Shown: positions 24,732 to 34,943, counted from the stretch's first letter. The stretch: DNA of 64,000 nt from Kitasatospora sp. GP82 (GCF_029892105.1 NZ_JARZAJ010000025.1:33748-97747), one strand, 5' to 3'. Notes: generated from the sequence alone by a model not told the origin. Program-made: numbers and translations.

Positions 24732-26162
24732 TCAGAGACCTGCGCGGGCGCCCAGGTGGTGCACCTGGACCATGTTGGTGTTGCCGGGGATGCCGGGCGG
24801 CGAACCGGCGGTGACGATCACCGTGTCGCCCTCGTTGAGCCGCTTCATGCTCAGAAGCTCCTGGTCGACCTGGACCACCATCTCGTCGGTGGTGGCGACC
24901 TGCTCGGTCACATACGCCTCGACGCCCCAGCTCAGCGAGAGCTGGTTGCGGGTGGCGGCGTCCGGGGTGAAGGCGATCACCGGGATCGGCGAGCGGTAGC
25001 GCGAGAGGCGGCGCGCGGTGTCACCGGACTTGGTGAAGGCGACCAGCGACCTGGCGTTCAGGAAGTCGCCCAGCTCGCAGGCGGCGCGGGCGATCGAACC
25101 GCCCTGGGTGCGCGGCTTGCGGCCCGGGTTCAGCGGCTGGAGGCCCTGCGCGAGCAGCTCCTCCTCGGCCTTCTCGGCGATCCGGCTCATCGTCTTGACC
25201 GTCTCGACCGGGTACTTGCCGACGCTGGACTCGGCGGAGAGCATGACCGCGTCCGTGCCGTCCAGGATGGCGTTGGCGACGTCCGAGACCTCGGCGCGGG
25301 TCGGCCGCGAGGCGTGGATCATCGACTCCATCATCTGGGTGGCGACGATGACCGGCTTGGCGTTGCGGCGGGCCAGCGTGATGAGCTTCTTCTGCACCAG
25401 CGGCACCCGCTCCAGCGGGTACTCCACGGCGAGGTCGCCACGGGCCACCATGATGGCGTCGAAGGCGAGGACGATCTCCTCCATGGCCTCGACGGCCTGC
25501 GGCTTCTCGATCTTGGCGATGACCGGGACGCGGATCCCGACCTCGTCCATGACCTTGTGGACGTCCTCGATGTCGGCCGCGTTGCGGACGAAGGAGAGCG
25601 CGACCATGTCGACGCCCAGGCGGAGCGCGAAGCGCAGGTCGTCCTTGTCCTTCTCGGACAGGGCCGGCACGTTCACGGCCGCGCCGGGGAGGTTGATCCC
25701 CTTGTTGTTCGAGAGCACGCCGCCCTCGATGACCACGGTCTTCACCCGCGGGCCGTCGACGCTGACGACCTCGAGGGCGATGACGCCATCGTTGATCAGG
25801 ATCGGGTCGCCCGGCTTCACATCGCCCGGGAGGCCCTTGTAGGTGGTGCCGCAGATGTGCTGGTCGCCCGGCACGTCCTCGGTGGTGATGGTGAACTCGT
25901 CGCCGTTGTCGACGGTGACCGGGCCGTTGGCGAAGGTCGCCAGTCGGATCTTCGGGCCCTGGAGGTCGGCCAGCACACCGATGGTGCGGCCGGTGTCCTC
26001 GGACACCTGGCGGACCTTGCGGTACCGCTCCTCGTGCTCGGCGTGCGAGCCGTGGCTCATGTTGAGTCGGGCGACGTTCATGCCCGCTTCGACGATGGCC
26101 TTCAGCTGTTCGTAGGAGTCCGTCGCCGGACCCAGGGTGCAGACAATTTTCGCTCGGCGCAT
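24732..26162 (-). CDS. pyk: Pyruvate kinase
   Basis: 476 residues, full length. It converts phosphoenolpyruvate and ADP to pyruvate and ATP. Motifs include RRAKIVCTLGPATDS at the N-terminus, GMNVARLNMSHG, LQGPKIR, the active-site IAKIEKPQAVEAMEEI, MVARGDLAVE and PVIVATQMMESM. A TATAAC hexamer at 26185-26190 on the minus strand is a possible -10. ackA and pta follow upstream on the same strand, placing the acetate branch next to its glycolytic source. Confidence 0.97.
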   Translation of the reverse strand: MRRAKIVCTLGPATDSYEQLKAIVEAGMNVARLNMSHGSHAEHEERYRKVRQVSEDTGRTIGVLADLQGPKIRLATFANGPVTVDNGDEFTITTEDVPGDQHICGTTYKGLPGDVKPGDPILINDGVIALEVVSVDGPRVKTVVIEGGVLSNNKGINLPGAAVNVPALSEKDKDDLRFALRLGVDMVALSFVRNAADIEDVHKVMDEVGIRVPVIAKIEKPQAVEAMEEIVLAFDAIMVARGDLAVEYPLERVPLVQKKLITLARRNAKPVIVATQMMESMIHASRPTRAEVSDVANAILDGTDAVMLSAESSVGKYPVETVKTMSRIAEKAEEELLAQGLQPLNPGRKPRTQGGSIARAACELGDFLNARSLVAFTKSGDTARRLSRYRSPIPVIAFTPDAATRNQLSLSWGVEAYVTEQVATTDEMVVQVDQELLSMKRLNEGDTVIVTAGSPPGIPGNTNMVQVHHLGARAGL

Positions 26163-26276
26163 ATCGGTCAGTCTATCCGTTCGTGTTATAGGCGCATTCG
26201 GCGCGAAAGATGAGGAATCGCCAACGAACCGTCTCGCTGAGTGGGACGCCCGGTGGGATCCGACCCTGACACCTGC

Positions 26277-27485
26277 TCAGACTGCGGAGTGCACCAGGGC
26301 GAAGGTCTGCTGCGCGATCTCCAGCTCCTCGTCGGTCGGCACCACGGCGACGGTCACCCGTGCGTACTCCGGAGAGATCACCCGGGCCTCGCCGGAGCGG
26401 ATCGAGTTCAGCTCGGCGTCCACCGCGATGCCCAGCTCCGCCAGGCCCGCCGTCGCCGCCGCCCGGACCGGTGCGGCGTTCTCGCCGACGCCCGCCGTGA
26501 AGGCGATCGCGTCCACCCGGCCGAGCACGGCGTAGTAGCCGCCTATGTACTTGCGCAGCCGGTGGATGTACGTGTCGAAGGCGAGCCTGGCGTCCGCGTC
26601 GCCTTCCTCGGCCCGGCGCATGATCTCGCGCATGTCGTTGTCCCCGCACAGGCCGAGCAGGCCGCTGCGGCGGTTCAGCAGGTCGTCGATCTCGTCGATG
26701 CTCATGCCCCCGACCCGGTGCAGATGGAAGACCACGCCCGCGTCCACATCGCCCGAACGGGTGCCCATGACCAGGCCCTCCAGCGGGGTCAGGCCCATCG
26801 AGGTGTCCACGCAGACCCCGCCGGACACGGCCGAGGCGGAGGCGCCGTTGCCCAGGTGCAGCACGATCACGTTCACCTCGGCCGGGTCTTTGCCGAGCAG
26901 CGCGGCGGTGGCCCGGGAGACGTACTGGTGCGAGGTGCCGTGGAAGCCGTAGCGGCGGACCCGGTGCTCGTCGGCCACCGCCCTGTCGATCGCGTATCTG
27001 GCCGCGTACTCCGGCATGCTCGCGTGGAAGGCCGTGTCGAAGACCGCGACCTGCGGCAGGTCCGGGCGCAGGTCCCGGGCCACCTCGATGCCGGTGATGT
27101 TGGCCGGGTTGTGCAGCGGGGCGACCGGGATCAGCCGGCGGATCTCGGTGAGCACCTCGTCGGTGATCAGCGTCGGGACGGTGAACCGCTTCCCGCCGTG
27201 CACCACGCGGTGCCCGATCGCCGCCAGCTCCGGCGAGTCCAGGCCGACCCCGTCGGCGGCCAGCTCCTCGGCGACGGCCTTCAGGGCGGCGTCGTGGCCG
27301 GGGAAGACCTGGAGACTCTCCCGCTTGAGGCCGCTGCGCGGGGTGTGGACGAGCCGCCCGCCCGACTCGCCGATCCGCTCCACCAGACCGGAGGCCAGCC
27401 GGGTGCCGTCGAGCATGTCGATCAGCTGGTACTTGACCGACGAGGAGCCGGCGTTGAGGACGAGAACCCGGGTGCCTTCGCTCAC
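26277..27485 (-). CDS. ackA: Acetate kinase
   Basis: 402 residues from GTG 27485, which overlaps the pta stop by four bases (GTGA). It makes acetyl phosphate from acetate and ATP, or the reverse. The signatures are VLVLNAGSSSVKYQL at residues about 7-21, HRVVHGGKRF, FDTAFHASMP, RRYGFHGTSHQYVS and NVIVLHLGNGAS. The open frame continues upstream of the GTG inside pta, but this is only overlap; the SD-like GAAGGAG stands nine bases before the GTG. It is co-translated with pta. Confidence 0.96.
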   Translation of the reverse strand: MSEGTRVLVLNAGSSSVKYQLIDMLDGTRLASGLVERIGESGGRLVHTPRSGLKRESLQVFPGHDAALKAVAEELAADGVGLDSPELAAIGHRVVHGGKRFTVPTLITDEVLTEIRRLIPVAPLHNPANITGIEVARDLRPDLPQVAVFDTAFHASMPEYAARYAIDRAVADEHRVRRYGFHGTSHQYVSRATAALLGKDPAEVNVIVLHLGNGASASAVSGGVCVDTSMGLTPLEGLVMGTRSGDVDAGVVFHLHRVGGMSIDEIDDLLNRRSGLLGLCGDNDMREIMRRAEEGDADARLAFDTYIHRLRKYIGGYYAVLGRVDAIAFTAGVGENAAPVRAAATAGLAELGIAVDAELNSIRSGEARVISPEYARVTVAVVPTDEELEIAQQTFALVHSAV

Positions 27486-29620
27486 GGGTGGGCTCCTTCG
27501 GCAGCAGAGGCGTTCTGGGACTGGATGGCCGTGATCGCGACCGTGTTGACGATGTCCTCGACCAGGGCGCCGCGCGACAGGTCGTTGACGGGCTTGCGCA
27601 GCCCCTGGAGCACCGGGCCGACCGCCACGGCACCGGCCGAGCGCTGCACGGCCTTGTAGGTGTTGTTGCCGGTGTTGAGATCCGGGAAGATCAGCACGGT
27701 CGCCCGCCCGGCCACCGGCGAGCCCGGCAGCTTGGTGGCCGCGACATGGGCGTCCACCGCGGCGTCGTACTGGATCGGGCCCTCGACCAGGATGTCCGGG
27801 CGCAGCTCGCGGACGATCTCGGTGGCCTTGCGGACCTTGTCCACGTCCGCGCCCGAGCCCGAGGTGCCGGTCGAGTACGAGAGCATCGCGACCCTCGGCT
27901 CGACGCCGAACTGGACCGCGGTCTCGGCGGACTGGATGGCGATGTCGGCCAGCTGCTGGGCGTCCGGGTCCGGGTTGACCGCGCAGTCGCCGTACACCAG
28001 CACCTTGTCGGCCAGGCACATGAAGAAGACCGAGGAGACGATCGAGGCACCCGGCGAGGTCTTGATCACCTCGAAGGCGGGGCGGATGGTCGCCGCCGTG
28101 GAGTGCACCGCGCCGGAGACCATGCCGTCGGCGATGCCCTCCTGCACCATCAGGGTGCCGAAGTAGGAGACGTCCGTGACCACGTCCAGGGCCAGCTCGA
28201 CGGTCATGCCCTTGTGGGCGCGCAGCTTGGCGTAGAGCTCGGCGAACTGCCGGCGCAGCGGGCTGGTCGCCGGGTCCACGATCCGCACCCGGGCGCGGTC
28301 GGCCGCAGCGTCCTCGTGCGGCAGGTCGATGCCCAGGCTCGCGGCCTTGCGGCGGATCGTCTCCGGCTCGCCGAGCAGGGTGAGGTCACAGATGTTGCGG
28401 CGCAGCAGTACCTCGGCGGCGCGCAGCACCCGCTCCTCGGTGCCCTCCGGCAGCACGACATGGCGGCGGTCGCCGCGGGCGCGCTCCAGCAGCTCGTGCT
28501 CGAACATCATCGGGGTGACCCGCTCGGAGCGGCTCAGCTCGATCCGCCTGGTCAACTCGACGGTGTCCACGTGGAGTTCGAACAGGCCGAGGGCGATCTC
28601 GGCCTTCCGTGAGCTGGACGGGCCGAGCCGGCCCTCCAGGTGGGTCAGCGCGGCGGCGGTCGGCCAGCTGCCCTCGGGCACCACGGCGACCGGGGTGCCG
28701 GGGGCGAGGCGGGCGGCCAGGGCCATCACGTTCGGGCCCGGGTGCTGGCCGAGCGTCAGCAGGACGCCCGCGATCGGCGGGGCACCGGCGGCGTGCGCCG
28801 CCAGCGAGCCCACCATCAGGTCGGCGCGGTCCCCGGGGGTGACCACCAGGGCGCCCTCGGTCAGTGCGTCCAGGAAGGTCGGCAGCATCGCGCCGCCGAA
28901 GACGAAGGACCGGACGTCCCTGGCGAGTCCCGCCGCATCGCCCAGCAGCACCTCGGCGCCGGTCGCCTCGACCAGCTGCCCCACGGTCGGCGCGGCCAGC
29001 GCCGGCTCCTCGGGGATGACATAGGAGGGGATCGACAGCTTCTCGCCCAGCACCCGCTGGACCTGCTGCTTGGCACTCGGCGCGACCCGGTTGGCGATCA
29101 TCGCCAGGGTGGAGCAGCCGAGGTCGCGGTAGGCGCGGTGGGCGTTGCGGACCTCGGCGATCACGGCCTGCGGGTCCTCGTCGTGGCCGCCGACCACCGG
29201 GAGAACCCAGGCCCCGAACTCGTTCGCCAGACGGGCGTTGAAGGCCAGCTCGTCCGGGATGTTGGTGTCGGCGAAGTCCGTACCGAGTACGAGGACCGCC
29301 TGGCACTTGCGCTCCAGCGCGCGGAACCTGTCCACCAGCGTGGAGACCAGCTCGTCCTGCCCCTGGGCGGCCTGGAGCGCGGCGGCCTCCTCGTAGGTCA
29401 GGCCGTACAGCTCGGCGGCGGGGAGGTCGAGCCGGTACCGGCTGCGGAGCAGCTCCACCACATGGTCGGAACCCGGCTCGCCGGGTCCGGCCGCATGCAC
29501 CAGCGGCCGGAAGACGCCGACCCGGTCCACCTGGCGGGTGAGCAGTTCCATGACCCCGAGTTCGACGGCCTGCCGACCGTCCCCCCGGTCGATCCCGGTC
29601 ACGTACACGCTGCGCGCCAC
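27482..29620 (-). CDS. pta: Phosphate acetyltransferase (long, two-domain form)
   Basis: 712 residues from GTG 29620, with GGAG eight bases upstream. It interconverts acetyl-CoA and acetyl phosphate. The first 390 residues are the regulatory P-loop-like and DRTGG region of long Pta enzymes; the C-terminal 320 residues are the catalytic domain, with RHVVLPEGTEERVLRAA, ADGMVSGAVHSTAATIRPA and LSYSTGTSGSG. First gene of a pta-ackA operon. Acetyl phosphate made here could also feed response-regulator phosphorylation (inference). Confidence 0.97.
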   Translation of the reverse strand: MARSVYVTGIDRGDGRQAVELGVMELLTRQVDRVGVFRPLVHAAGPGEPGSDHVVELLRSRYRLDLPAAELYGLTYEEAAALQAAQGQDELVSTLVDRFRALERKCQAVLVLGTDFADTNIPDELAFNARLANEFGAWVLPVVGGHDEDPQAVIAEVRNAHRAYRDLGCSTLAMIANRVAPSAKQQVQRVLGEKLSIPSYVIPEEPALAAPTVGQLVEATGAEVLLGDAAGLARDVRSFVFGGAMLPTFLDALTEGALVVTPGDRADLMVGSLAAHAAGAPPIAGVLLTLGQHPGPNVMALAARLAPGTPVAVVPEGSWPTAAALTHLEGRLGPSSSRKAEIALGLFELHVDTVELTRRIELSRSERVTPMMFEHELLERARGDRRHVVLPEGTEERVLRAAEVLLRRNICDLTLLGEPETIRRKAASLGIDLPHEDAAADRARVRIVDPATSPLRRQFAELYAKLRAHKGMTVELALDVVTDVSYFGTLMVQEGIADGMVSGAVHSTAATIRPAFEVIKTSPGASIVSSVFFMCLADKVLVYGDCAVNPDPDAQQLADIAIQSAETAVQFGVEPRVAMLSYSTGTSGSGADVDKVRKATEIVRELRPDILVEGPIQYDAAVDAHVAATKLPGSPVAGRATVLIFPDLNTGNNTYKAVQRSAGAVAVGPVLQGLRKPVNDLSRGALVEDIVNTVAITAIQSQNASAAEGAHP

Positions 29621-29750
29621 GTGGCTATCTCCGTTTCGTCGGCATGGTCAGCAAGAAGAAGACATATCGACCATACCTTTGCACCCGAGCAGCCCGTCGG
29701 CACCCACCGGGACCCCCGAACGCAAGGGACCAAAGTCCCGATTGCACGAT

Positions 29751-29773
29751 CAGGGGCACGAGGAACTGTGCGA
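29751..29773. repeat. Copy of dispersed GGGGCGCGnGGAACTGCGCGA-type repeat
   Basis: CAGGGGCACGAGGAACTGTGCGA in the pta-uppP gap, followed by GAAACCATGCACC. Related copies lie at 1866-1888 and 57088-57109. The surrounding 29640-29858 gap holds no gene. Confidence 0.6.
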
Positions 29774-29858
29774 GAAACCATGCACCGCCCGGGGCTGTAA
29801 CGCACCCGATCAGCCATGTACCACCCAGGGGCGCTGCCCCTTCGCTGTCGGGCAGGCC

Positions 29859-30773
29859 CTAGAGGTTCAGGTACGCGAGGCAGCCGAGGCCGGCCACGGT
29901 GCAGTAGACCGCGAACGGGGTCAGGCTGCGGGTCTCGAAGTACTTGGTGAGGAAGCGGACCGAGACGTACCCGGCGACGAAGGCGGCCAGGCTTCCGGCG
30001 AGCAGGGGGCCGCGGACGGCGGCGTTCTCGGGCGCCAGCAGCTCGGGAAGCTTGAGGGCGGAGGCCGCCAGGATGACCGGTGTGGCGAGGAGGAAGGAGA
30101 ACCGGGCGGCGTCCTCGTGGCCGAGGCCGCGCAGGACACCGGTGCTCATGGTGACGCCGGAGCGGCTGATGCCGGGGAAGAGGGCGAGGATCTGGGCGGC
30201 GCCGATCCAGGTGCCCTGGAGGTAGCTCAGCCGGGCGATCCGGCGGTCGGACTCCCGCGCGGGGTCGCCGCCCGGGATGTGGGCCGGGTACTGCCCGGCC
30301 CTGCGCCGGCCGGTCCCGCCGCGCTTGAGACGCTCGGCGCCCAGCAGCACAAGGCCGTTGAGGGCGAGGAAGGCCGCCGCCGGGGTGGGCTTGCCGAGGG
30401 CGTCGCGCAGCAGGTGGTCGAGCGCCAGCCCGGCGACACCGACCGGGATGGTGGCGATCACCAGCAGCCAGGCCAGCTTCTGGTCGGGTGTCTGGACCCG
30501 GCGTTGGCGGATCGAGCTGAACAGCCCGCGAATGATCCGGATCCAGTCCCGGCGGAAGAAGACCACCAGGGCCAGTGCGGTGGCCAGGTGCAGACCGACC
30601 AGCACCGAGAGGTACGGCGAGCCGTCGGCGGTGACGTCCAGGTCGCGCTGGGTCTGTCCGCCGATCAGCGCGGGTATCAGGATGCTGTGGCCGAGGCTGG
30701 ACACCGGGAAGAGCTCGGTGACGCCCTGCAGCAGGCCCACACCGACGGATTCCATGTAGGTCAGGGACGACAT
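29859..30773 (-). CDS. uppP: Undecaprenyl-diphosphatase (BacA/UppP)
   Basis: 304 residues from ATG 30773. It dephosphorylates undecaprenyl pyrophosphate to recycle the lipid carrier for peptidoglycan, and confers bacitracin resistance. The two conserved motifs are GVTELFPVSSLGHSI (residues about 15-29) and PGISRSGVTMSTGVLRGLGHEDAARFS. About eight membrane helices are visible. The loop around residues 165-205 is longer and more basic than in E. coli UppP. It is monocistronic by spacing. Confidence 0.95.
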   Translation of the reverse strand: MSSLTYMESVGVGLLQGVTELFPVSSLGHSILIPALIGGQTQRDLDVTADGSPYLSVLVGLHLATALALVVFFRRDWIRIIRGLFSSIRQRRVQTPDQKLAWLLVIATIPVGVAGLALDHLLRDALGKPTPAAAFLALNGLVLLGAERLKRGGTGRRRAGQYPAHIPGGDPARESDRRIARLSYLQGTWIGAAQILALFPGISRSGVTMSTGVLRGLGHEDAARFSFLLATPVILAASALKLPELLAPENAAVRGPLLAGSLAAFVAGYVSVRFLTKYFETRSLTPFAVYCTVAGLGCLAYLNL

Positions 30774-30951
30774 CACACACTCTCGGCTCTGCGGTACGGC
30801 TCTCGGCGGGCAGGGCCGGATGCCGAAACGGTGTCTCGTGCACGCGTTCGGAGGTCGGCCGTCGTGAACGTACTACAGCGGTTCGGGCGCGCGGATGTCG
30901 TTCCCTGAGTGTTTACCGACTGCTCATCGGGGAGCCATCGCAGACGTCGGA

Positions 30952-33366
30952 TCAGGCCGGTCGCAGCCACACGGTGGCGAGCGGCGGCAGGATCAGTTCG
31001 GCGCTGCGGGGCTGGCCGTTCCAGGGGGTGGGATCGGCCTTGACCGGACGGGAGTTGGCGACCCCGCTGCCGCCGTAGGCCGCGGCGTCGGTGTTGAGCA
31101 CCTCCGCCCAGAGCTGCTCGCCGGTGTCGAGCAGCGGCAGGCCGACACGGTGGCAGTGGCGGACGACGGGGGAGAAGTTGCTGATCGAGACCAGCGGTGT
31201 GCCGTCGGCGGCGTAGCGGACGAAGGAGAGCAGGTTGTCCTCGGCGGCGCCGCCGTCCAGCCAGCGGAAGCCGTCGGGGGCGGTGTCCTGCTCCCAGAGG
31301 GCGGGGGCGTCCCGGTAGGTGAGGTTGAGGTCGCGGACCAGGCGCTGGACGCCGCGGTGCTCCTCGGCCGAGGGCCAGCCCTCGTCGAGCACCCACCACT
31401 GCGGGCCGTGCTCGTGGTCCCACTCGGCACCCTGGGCGAACTCCTGTCCCATGAAGAGGAGTTGCTTGCCCGGGTGGGCCCACATGAAGCCGAGGTAGGC
31501 GCGGTGGTTGGCGCGCTGCTGCCACCAGTCGCCGGGCATCTTGGCGACCAGCGCCTGCTTGCCGTGGACGACCTCGTCGTGCGAGATCGGCAGGATGTAG
31601 TTCTCCGAGTAGGCGTACACCATCGAGAAGGTGATCTCGTTGTGGTGGTACTTGCGGTGCACCGGCTCCTTGGACATGTAGACCAGCGAGTCGTGCATCC
31701 AGCCCATGTTCCACTTCAGCCCGAAGCCGAGGCCGCCGCTGTCGGTGGGGCGGGTGACGCCGTCCCAGGCGGTGGACTCCTCGGCGATGGTGACCACGCC
31801 GGGGCAGCGGCGGTAGACGGTTGCGTTCATCTCCTGGAGGAAGGACGCGGCGTCCAGGTTCTCGCGCCCGCCGTACTGGTTGGGGGTCCAGCCGCCGCCC
31901 TCGCGGGAGTAGTCGAGGTAGAGCATGGAGGCGACGGCGTCCACCCGAAGGCCGTCGATGTGGAACTCCTCGCACCAGTAGACGGCGTTGGCGACAAGGA
32001 AGTTGCGCACCTCGGTGCGGCCGTAGTCGAACTCCAGCGTGCCCCAGTCGGGGTGTTCGGCGCGCAGCGGGTCGGCGGGCTCGTACAGCGGCTCGCCGTC
32101 GAAGCGGGCGAGGGCGAAGTCGTCCCTGGGGAAGTGGGCGGGCACCCAGTCGACGATCACGCCGATTCCGTGCTGGTGCAGGGTGTCGATCAGGTACTTG
32201 AAGTCGTCTGGGGTGCCGAGCCGGGCGGTGGGGGCGTAGAAGCCGGAGACCTGGTAGCCCCAGGAGCCGCCGAAGGGATGCTCCATCACCGGCATGAACT
32301 CCACATGGGTGAAGCCCAAGTCCTTGAGGTAGACGGGGAGTTCCTCGGCGATCCGGCGGTAGCTGGTGAGCTCGGGGCGCCAGGAGGCCAGGTGCAGCTC
32401 GTACACCGACATAGGGGTGCGGTGGTGCACGGCGTGTGCCCGGCGGGCCAGCCACTCGGTGTCTCGCCACTCGTGGCGTGAGACGTGCACGATGGAGGCG
32501 GTGTCCGGCGGGCACTGGGCGGCGCGGGCGAGCGGGTCTGCCTTGCCGAGCACCCAGCCCTGTCGGGTGTGGATCTCGTACTTGTAGTGGGTGCCCTCGC
32601 CCAGGCCCGGGACGAAGAGCTCCCAGATGCCGCAGGAGCCGAGCGAGCGCATCGGGTGGCCGGTGCCGTCCCAGTGGTTGAAGTCGCCGATCAGCCGGAC
32701 CCCGACGGCGTTCGGTGCCCAGACCGCGAAGGCGGTGCCGCTGATCCCGTCCACCTCGCGCACGTGCGAGCCGAGCGCCTGCCACAGCTGCTCGTGCCGG
32801 CCTTCGGAGATCAGATGCAGGTCGAGGTCGCCGAGGGTGGGCCTGGCCCGGTAGCCGTCGTGCTGGGCGAGCGCTCCGCCGCCGGGGTATGTCACCAGCA
32901 GCCGGTACGAGGGGAGGGTGCGCCCCGACAGCAGTCCGGTGAACAGGCCGCCTTGAAGATGCGTCAGCTCGACCGGCCCGTGCTCGGTCTCCACCACCAC
33001 CCGCTCGGCGAACGGGCGGAGCACCCGGATCGCGACGCCCTCGGAGGTCAGGTGCGCGCCGAGCAGGGAGTGCGGGTCGTGGTGCTCGCCGCGGAGCAGA
33101 CGCTCGATCTCGGACGGCGGCAGCGGGGCCTCCGGCAGCCGGAGCGCCGCGTGCCCGGTCGAGGCCGGGGCGGCCCGGTCGGGCTCGACGGCCGGAGTGG
33201 CCGCGGCAGGGGGCGAGTCAGGGGGCGAGGCCGAGGGCCGTTCCGCCCGGGCCGGGGCGGCGGACCGTACCGGCGCACTCTCGCCGGACCCCCCGGCCCG
33301 CCCTGGCAGGAAGGTGGCGGGCACGGCGGGCGTGGTGCGGTCGGGCTTCGGGCCGAGCGGAGTCAC
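30952..33366 (-). CDS. glgB: 1,4-alpha-glucan branching enzyme
   Basis: 804 residues from GTG 33366, preceded by GGAGG eight bases upstream. It introduces alpha-1,6 branches. Residues 1-75 are a Pro/Ala/Ser-rich tail. Two CBM48-like beta domains (about 85-190 and 205-295) precede the GH13 barrel. Catalytic residues are D476 (DGLRVDAVAS), the Glu of IAEEST (about 529) and D597 (ISHDEVVHGK). The long N-terminal extension is typical of actinobacterial GlgB; the Pro-rich part varies. The in-frame open region further upstream runs through pep2 and is not coding. It ends the glgE-treS-pep2-glgB cluster, 86 bp after pep2. Confidence 0.96.
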   Translation of the reverse strand: MTPLGPKPDRTTPAVPATFLPGRAGGSGESAPVRSAAPARAERPSASPPDSPPAAATPAVEPDRAAPASTGHAALRLPEAPLPPSEIERLLRGEHHDPHSLLGAHLTSEGVAIRVLRPFAERVVVETEHGPVELTHLQGGLFTGLLSGRTLPSYRLLVTYPGGGALAQHDGYRARPTLGDLDLHLISEGRHEQLWQALGSHVREVDGISGTAFAVWAPNAVGVRLIGDFNHWDGTGHPMRSLGSCGIWELFVPGLGEGTHYKYEIHTRQGWVLGKADPLARAAQCPPDTASIVHVSRHEWRDTEWLARRAHAVHHRTPMSVYELHLASWRPELTSYRRIAEELPVYLKDLGFTHVEFMPVMEHPFGGSWGYQVSGFYAPTARLGTPDDFKYLIDTLHQHGIGVIVDWVPAHFPRDDFALARFDGEPLYEPADPLRAEHPDWGTLEFDYGRTEVRNFLVANAVYWCEEFHIDGLRVDAVASMLYLDYSREGGGWTPNQYGGRENLDAASFLQEMNATVYRRCPGVVTIAEESTAWDGVTRPTDSGGLGFGLKWNMGWMHDSLVYMSKEPVHRKYHHNEITFSMVYAYSENYILPISHDEVVHGKQALVAKMPGDWWQQRANHRAYLGFMWAHPGKQLLFMGQEFAQGAEWDHEHGPQWWVLDEGWPSAEEHRGVQRLVRDLNLTYRDAPALWEQDTAPDGFRWLDGGAAEDNLLSFVRYAADGTPLVSISNFSPVVRHCHRVGLPLLDTGEQLWAEVLNTDAAAYGGSGVANSRPVKADPTPWNGQPRSAELILPPLATVWLRPA

Positions 33367-33452
33367 GGCTGGGGCCTCCTGGACATCGGGGTCGGGTGCC
33401 GACTCCCGTACTGGTGGGGGGTGTTCGGTTGTCGGCGGGGGGGATCGGCAGG

Positions 33453-34943
33453 TCAGACGGTCAGAGCCAGGCGGTTGATGGCGGCCAGTGGGATGGGCAG
33501 CCAGCTGGGCCGGTGCCTGGCCTCGTAGACCACTTCGTAGACCGCCTTGTCGATCTCCAGTGCACGCATCAGCTCCGGCGAGGCCGACGGGTCGCTTCCG
33601 CCGCCCGCGGTGTAGCCCGCGCAGTACGCCGTACGGTTGCGGGCCGCCCAGGCCGCGGCCAGGTGGGCCAGTTCGGGGTCGGGCGGGGCCCCGGCGAGCA
33701 GGTGGGCGGCGGCGTAGTCGAAGGAGCGCAGCATCGCGGCGACGTCCCGCAGGGCGGGCTGCGGGAGGCGGCGTTCGGCCAGCGGCCTGGCAGGTTCGCC
33801 CTCGAAGTCGAGCAGGACCCAGCCGTGCGGGGTGCGCATCGCCTGGCCGAGGTGGAGGTCGCCGTGGATGCGCTGGACCGGCAGTCCGTCCAGGTGGTCG
33901 GCCGTCAGCTGCCGGAAGGCGGCGCGCAGCGCGGCCCGGTAGCGCAGCAGGCCGGGGACGGCGGCCACCGCGCTGTCGAGCCGGTCGGCCATCGCCCCGG
34001 CGAGCAGGCCGACCTGGGCGCGGTCGAGCCGGGCCACCGGCATGGTGCGGGCGAGCACCCGGTGCACCTCGGCGGTGGCCCGGCCGAGTCGGTGGGCCTC
34101 GATCGCGAAGTTGCCCGGCGAGGGGTCGCCCTTGAGCCTGGCGACCTGGTCGAGGGCGAGTTCCCAGCCGTCCTCGGCGTCGGGGAGGTAGCGCTGGAGC
34201 AGGCCGAGGGTGGCCGGTTCCGATCGCTCCAGCCGGCATTCGAACCAGGCGGCGACGCGAGGGATCCGGGTGGAACCGGCCCGGGAGAGGGCGAGGGAGA
34301 GTTCCAGGTCAGGGTTGGTGCCGGGGCTGATCCGGCGGAAGAGCTTGAGGATGAAGGAGGTGCCGTAGATGACCGAGCTGTTGGACTGCTCGGCGGTGGA
34401 GGCCCGCCCCGGCAGGTTGCTCGGCAGGCCGGGCCCCGGGGTGCGGCGGAAGGAGAGCGAGCCGAAGCGGTCACCGGTGGCCATGTGCTCCAGCAGGCGC
34501 CCAGTCAGCTCCGGGTCGTGCACCGCGTCGTAGACCATCGCGCCGTCGTGCTGGCCTCCGCTGAGCCGCCCGAGCACGGCGGAGGGGGCGATCTGGGTGG
34601 ACGGCTGCGAGCGGATGCCCAGCAGCAACTGGTAGATGTCGCCGTAGGCCGCGGACCCGTCACCGGCGTGCTCGACCCTGAGCAGCAGGTGCAGCAGCGT
34701 CGGGTCGCCGACCTGGAGCGGTGTGCCGACCACAGGCGTGAGCCCGGTGATCGCGCGCCCCTTGCCGGCGTACCACCGCTGGCTGGGCAGCCAGGCGGCG
34801 ATCAGTGGCAGCGCGGCCTGGACCAGCTCGCTGACCCCGGGGCTGGTTCTCCGAACCCCGGTGCCGCGCGTCCCGACGGGCGCGGGGGCACCGTTCGAGG
34901 GATCGCTGTGCACATGGGCTTGAGAACGGGAGGTTTCGGACAT
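33453..34943 (-). CDS. pep2: Maltokinase (Pep2/Mak)
   Basis: 496 residues from ATG 34943 with AGGGAG upstream; a GTG at 35057 would add 38 residues and cannot be excluded. Maltokinase phosphorylates maltose from TreS to maltose-1-phosphate, the donor for GlgE. It has an aminoglycoside-phosphotransferase-like kinase fold: the N-terminal lid carries WLPSQRWYAGKGR, the catalytic loop is IHGDLHLGQAM and the metal motif is LLDFEGEPARPL. It lies 290 bp after treS, beyond a terminator-like hairpin, so it may be transcribed separately from glgE-treS. Confidence 0.94.
   Translation of the reverse strand: MSETSRSQAHVHSDPSNGAPAPVGTRGTGVRRTSPGVSELVQAALPLIAAWLPSQRWYAGKGRAITGLTPVVGTPLQVGDPTLLHLLLRVEHAGDGSAAYGDIYQLLLGIRSQPSTQIAPSAVLGRLSGGQHDGAMVYDAVHDPELTGRLLEHMATGDRFGSLSFRRTPGPGLPSNLPGRASTAEQSNSSVIYGTSFILKLFRRISPGTNPDLELSLALSRAGSTRIPRVAAWFECRLERSEPATLGLLQRYLPDAEDGWELALDQVARLKGDPSPGNFAIEAHRLGRATAEVHRVLARTMPVARLDRAQVGLLAGAMADRLDSAVAAVPGLLRYRAALRAAFRQLTADHLDGLPVQRIHGDLHLGQAMRTPHGWVLLDFEGEPARPLAERRLPQPALRDVAAMLRSFDYAAAHLLAGAPPDPELAHLAAAWAARNRTAYCAGYTAGGGSDPSASPELMRALEIDKAVYEVVYEARHRPSWLPIPLAAINRLALTV

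Noticed and set aside
26277..28019. Acetate kinase extended to 580 residues
   Set aside because: The extension overlaps conserved pta coding sequence in another frame; GTG 27485 overlaps the pta stop as GTGA.
30952..34239. Branching enzyme extended to 1095 residues
   Set aside because: The upstream part overlaps pep2 in another frame; GTG 33366 has a good ribosome site.
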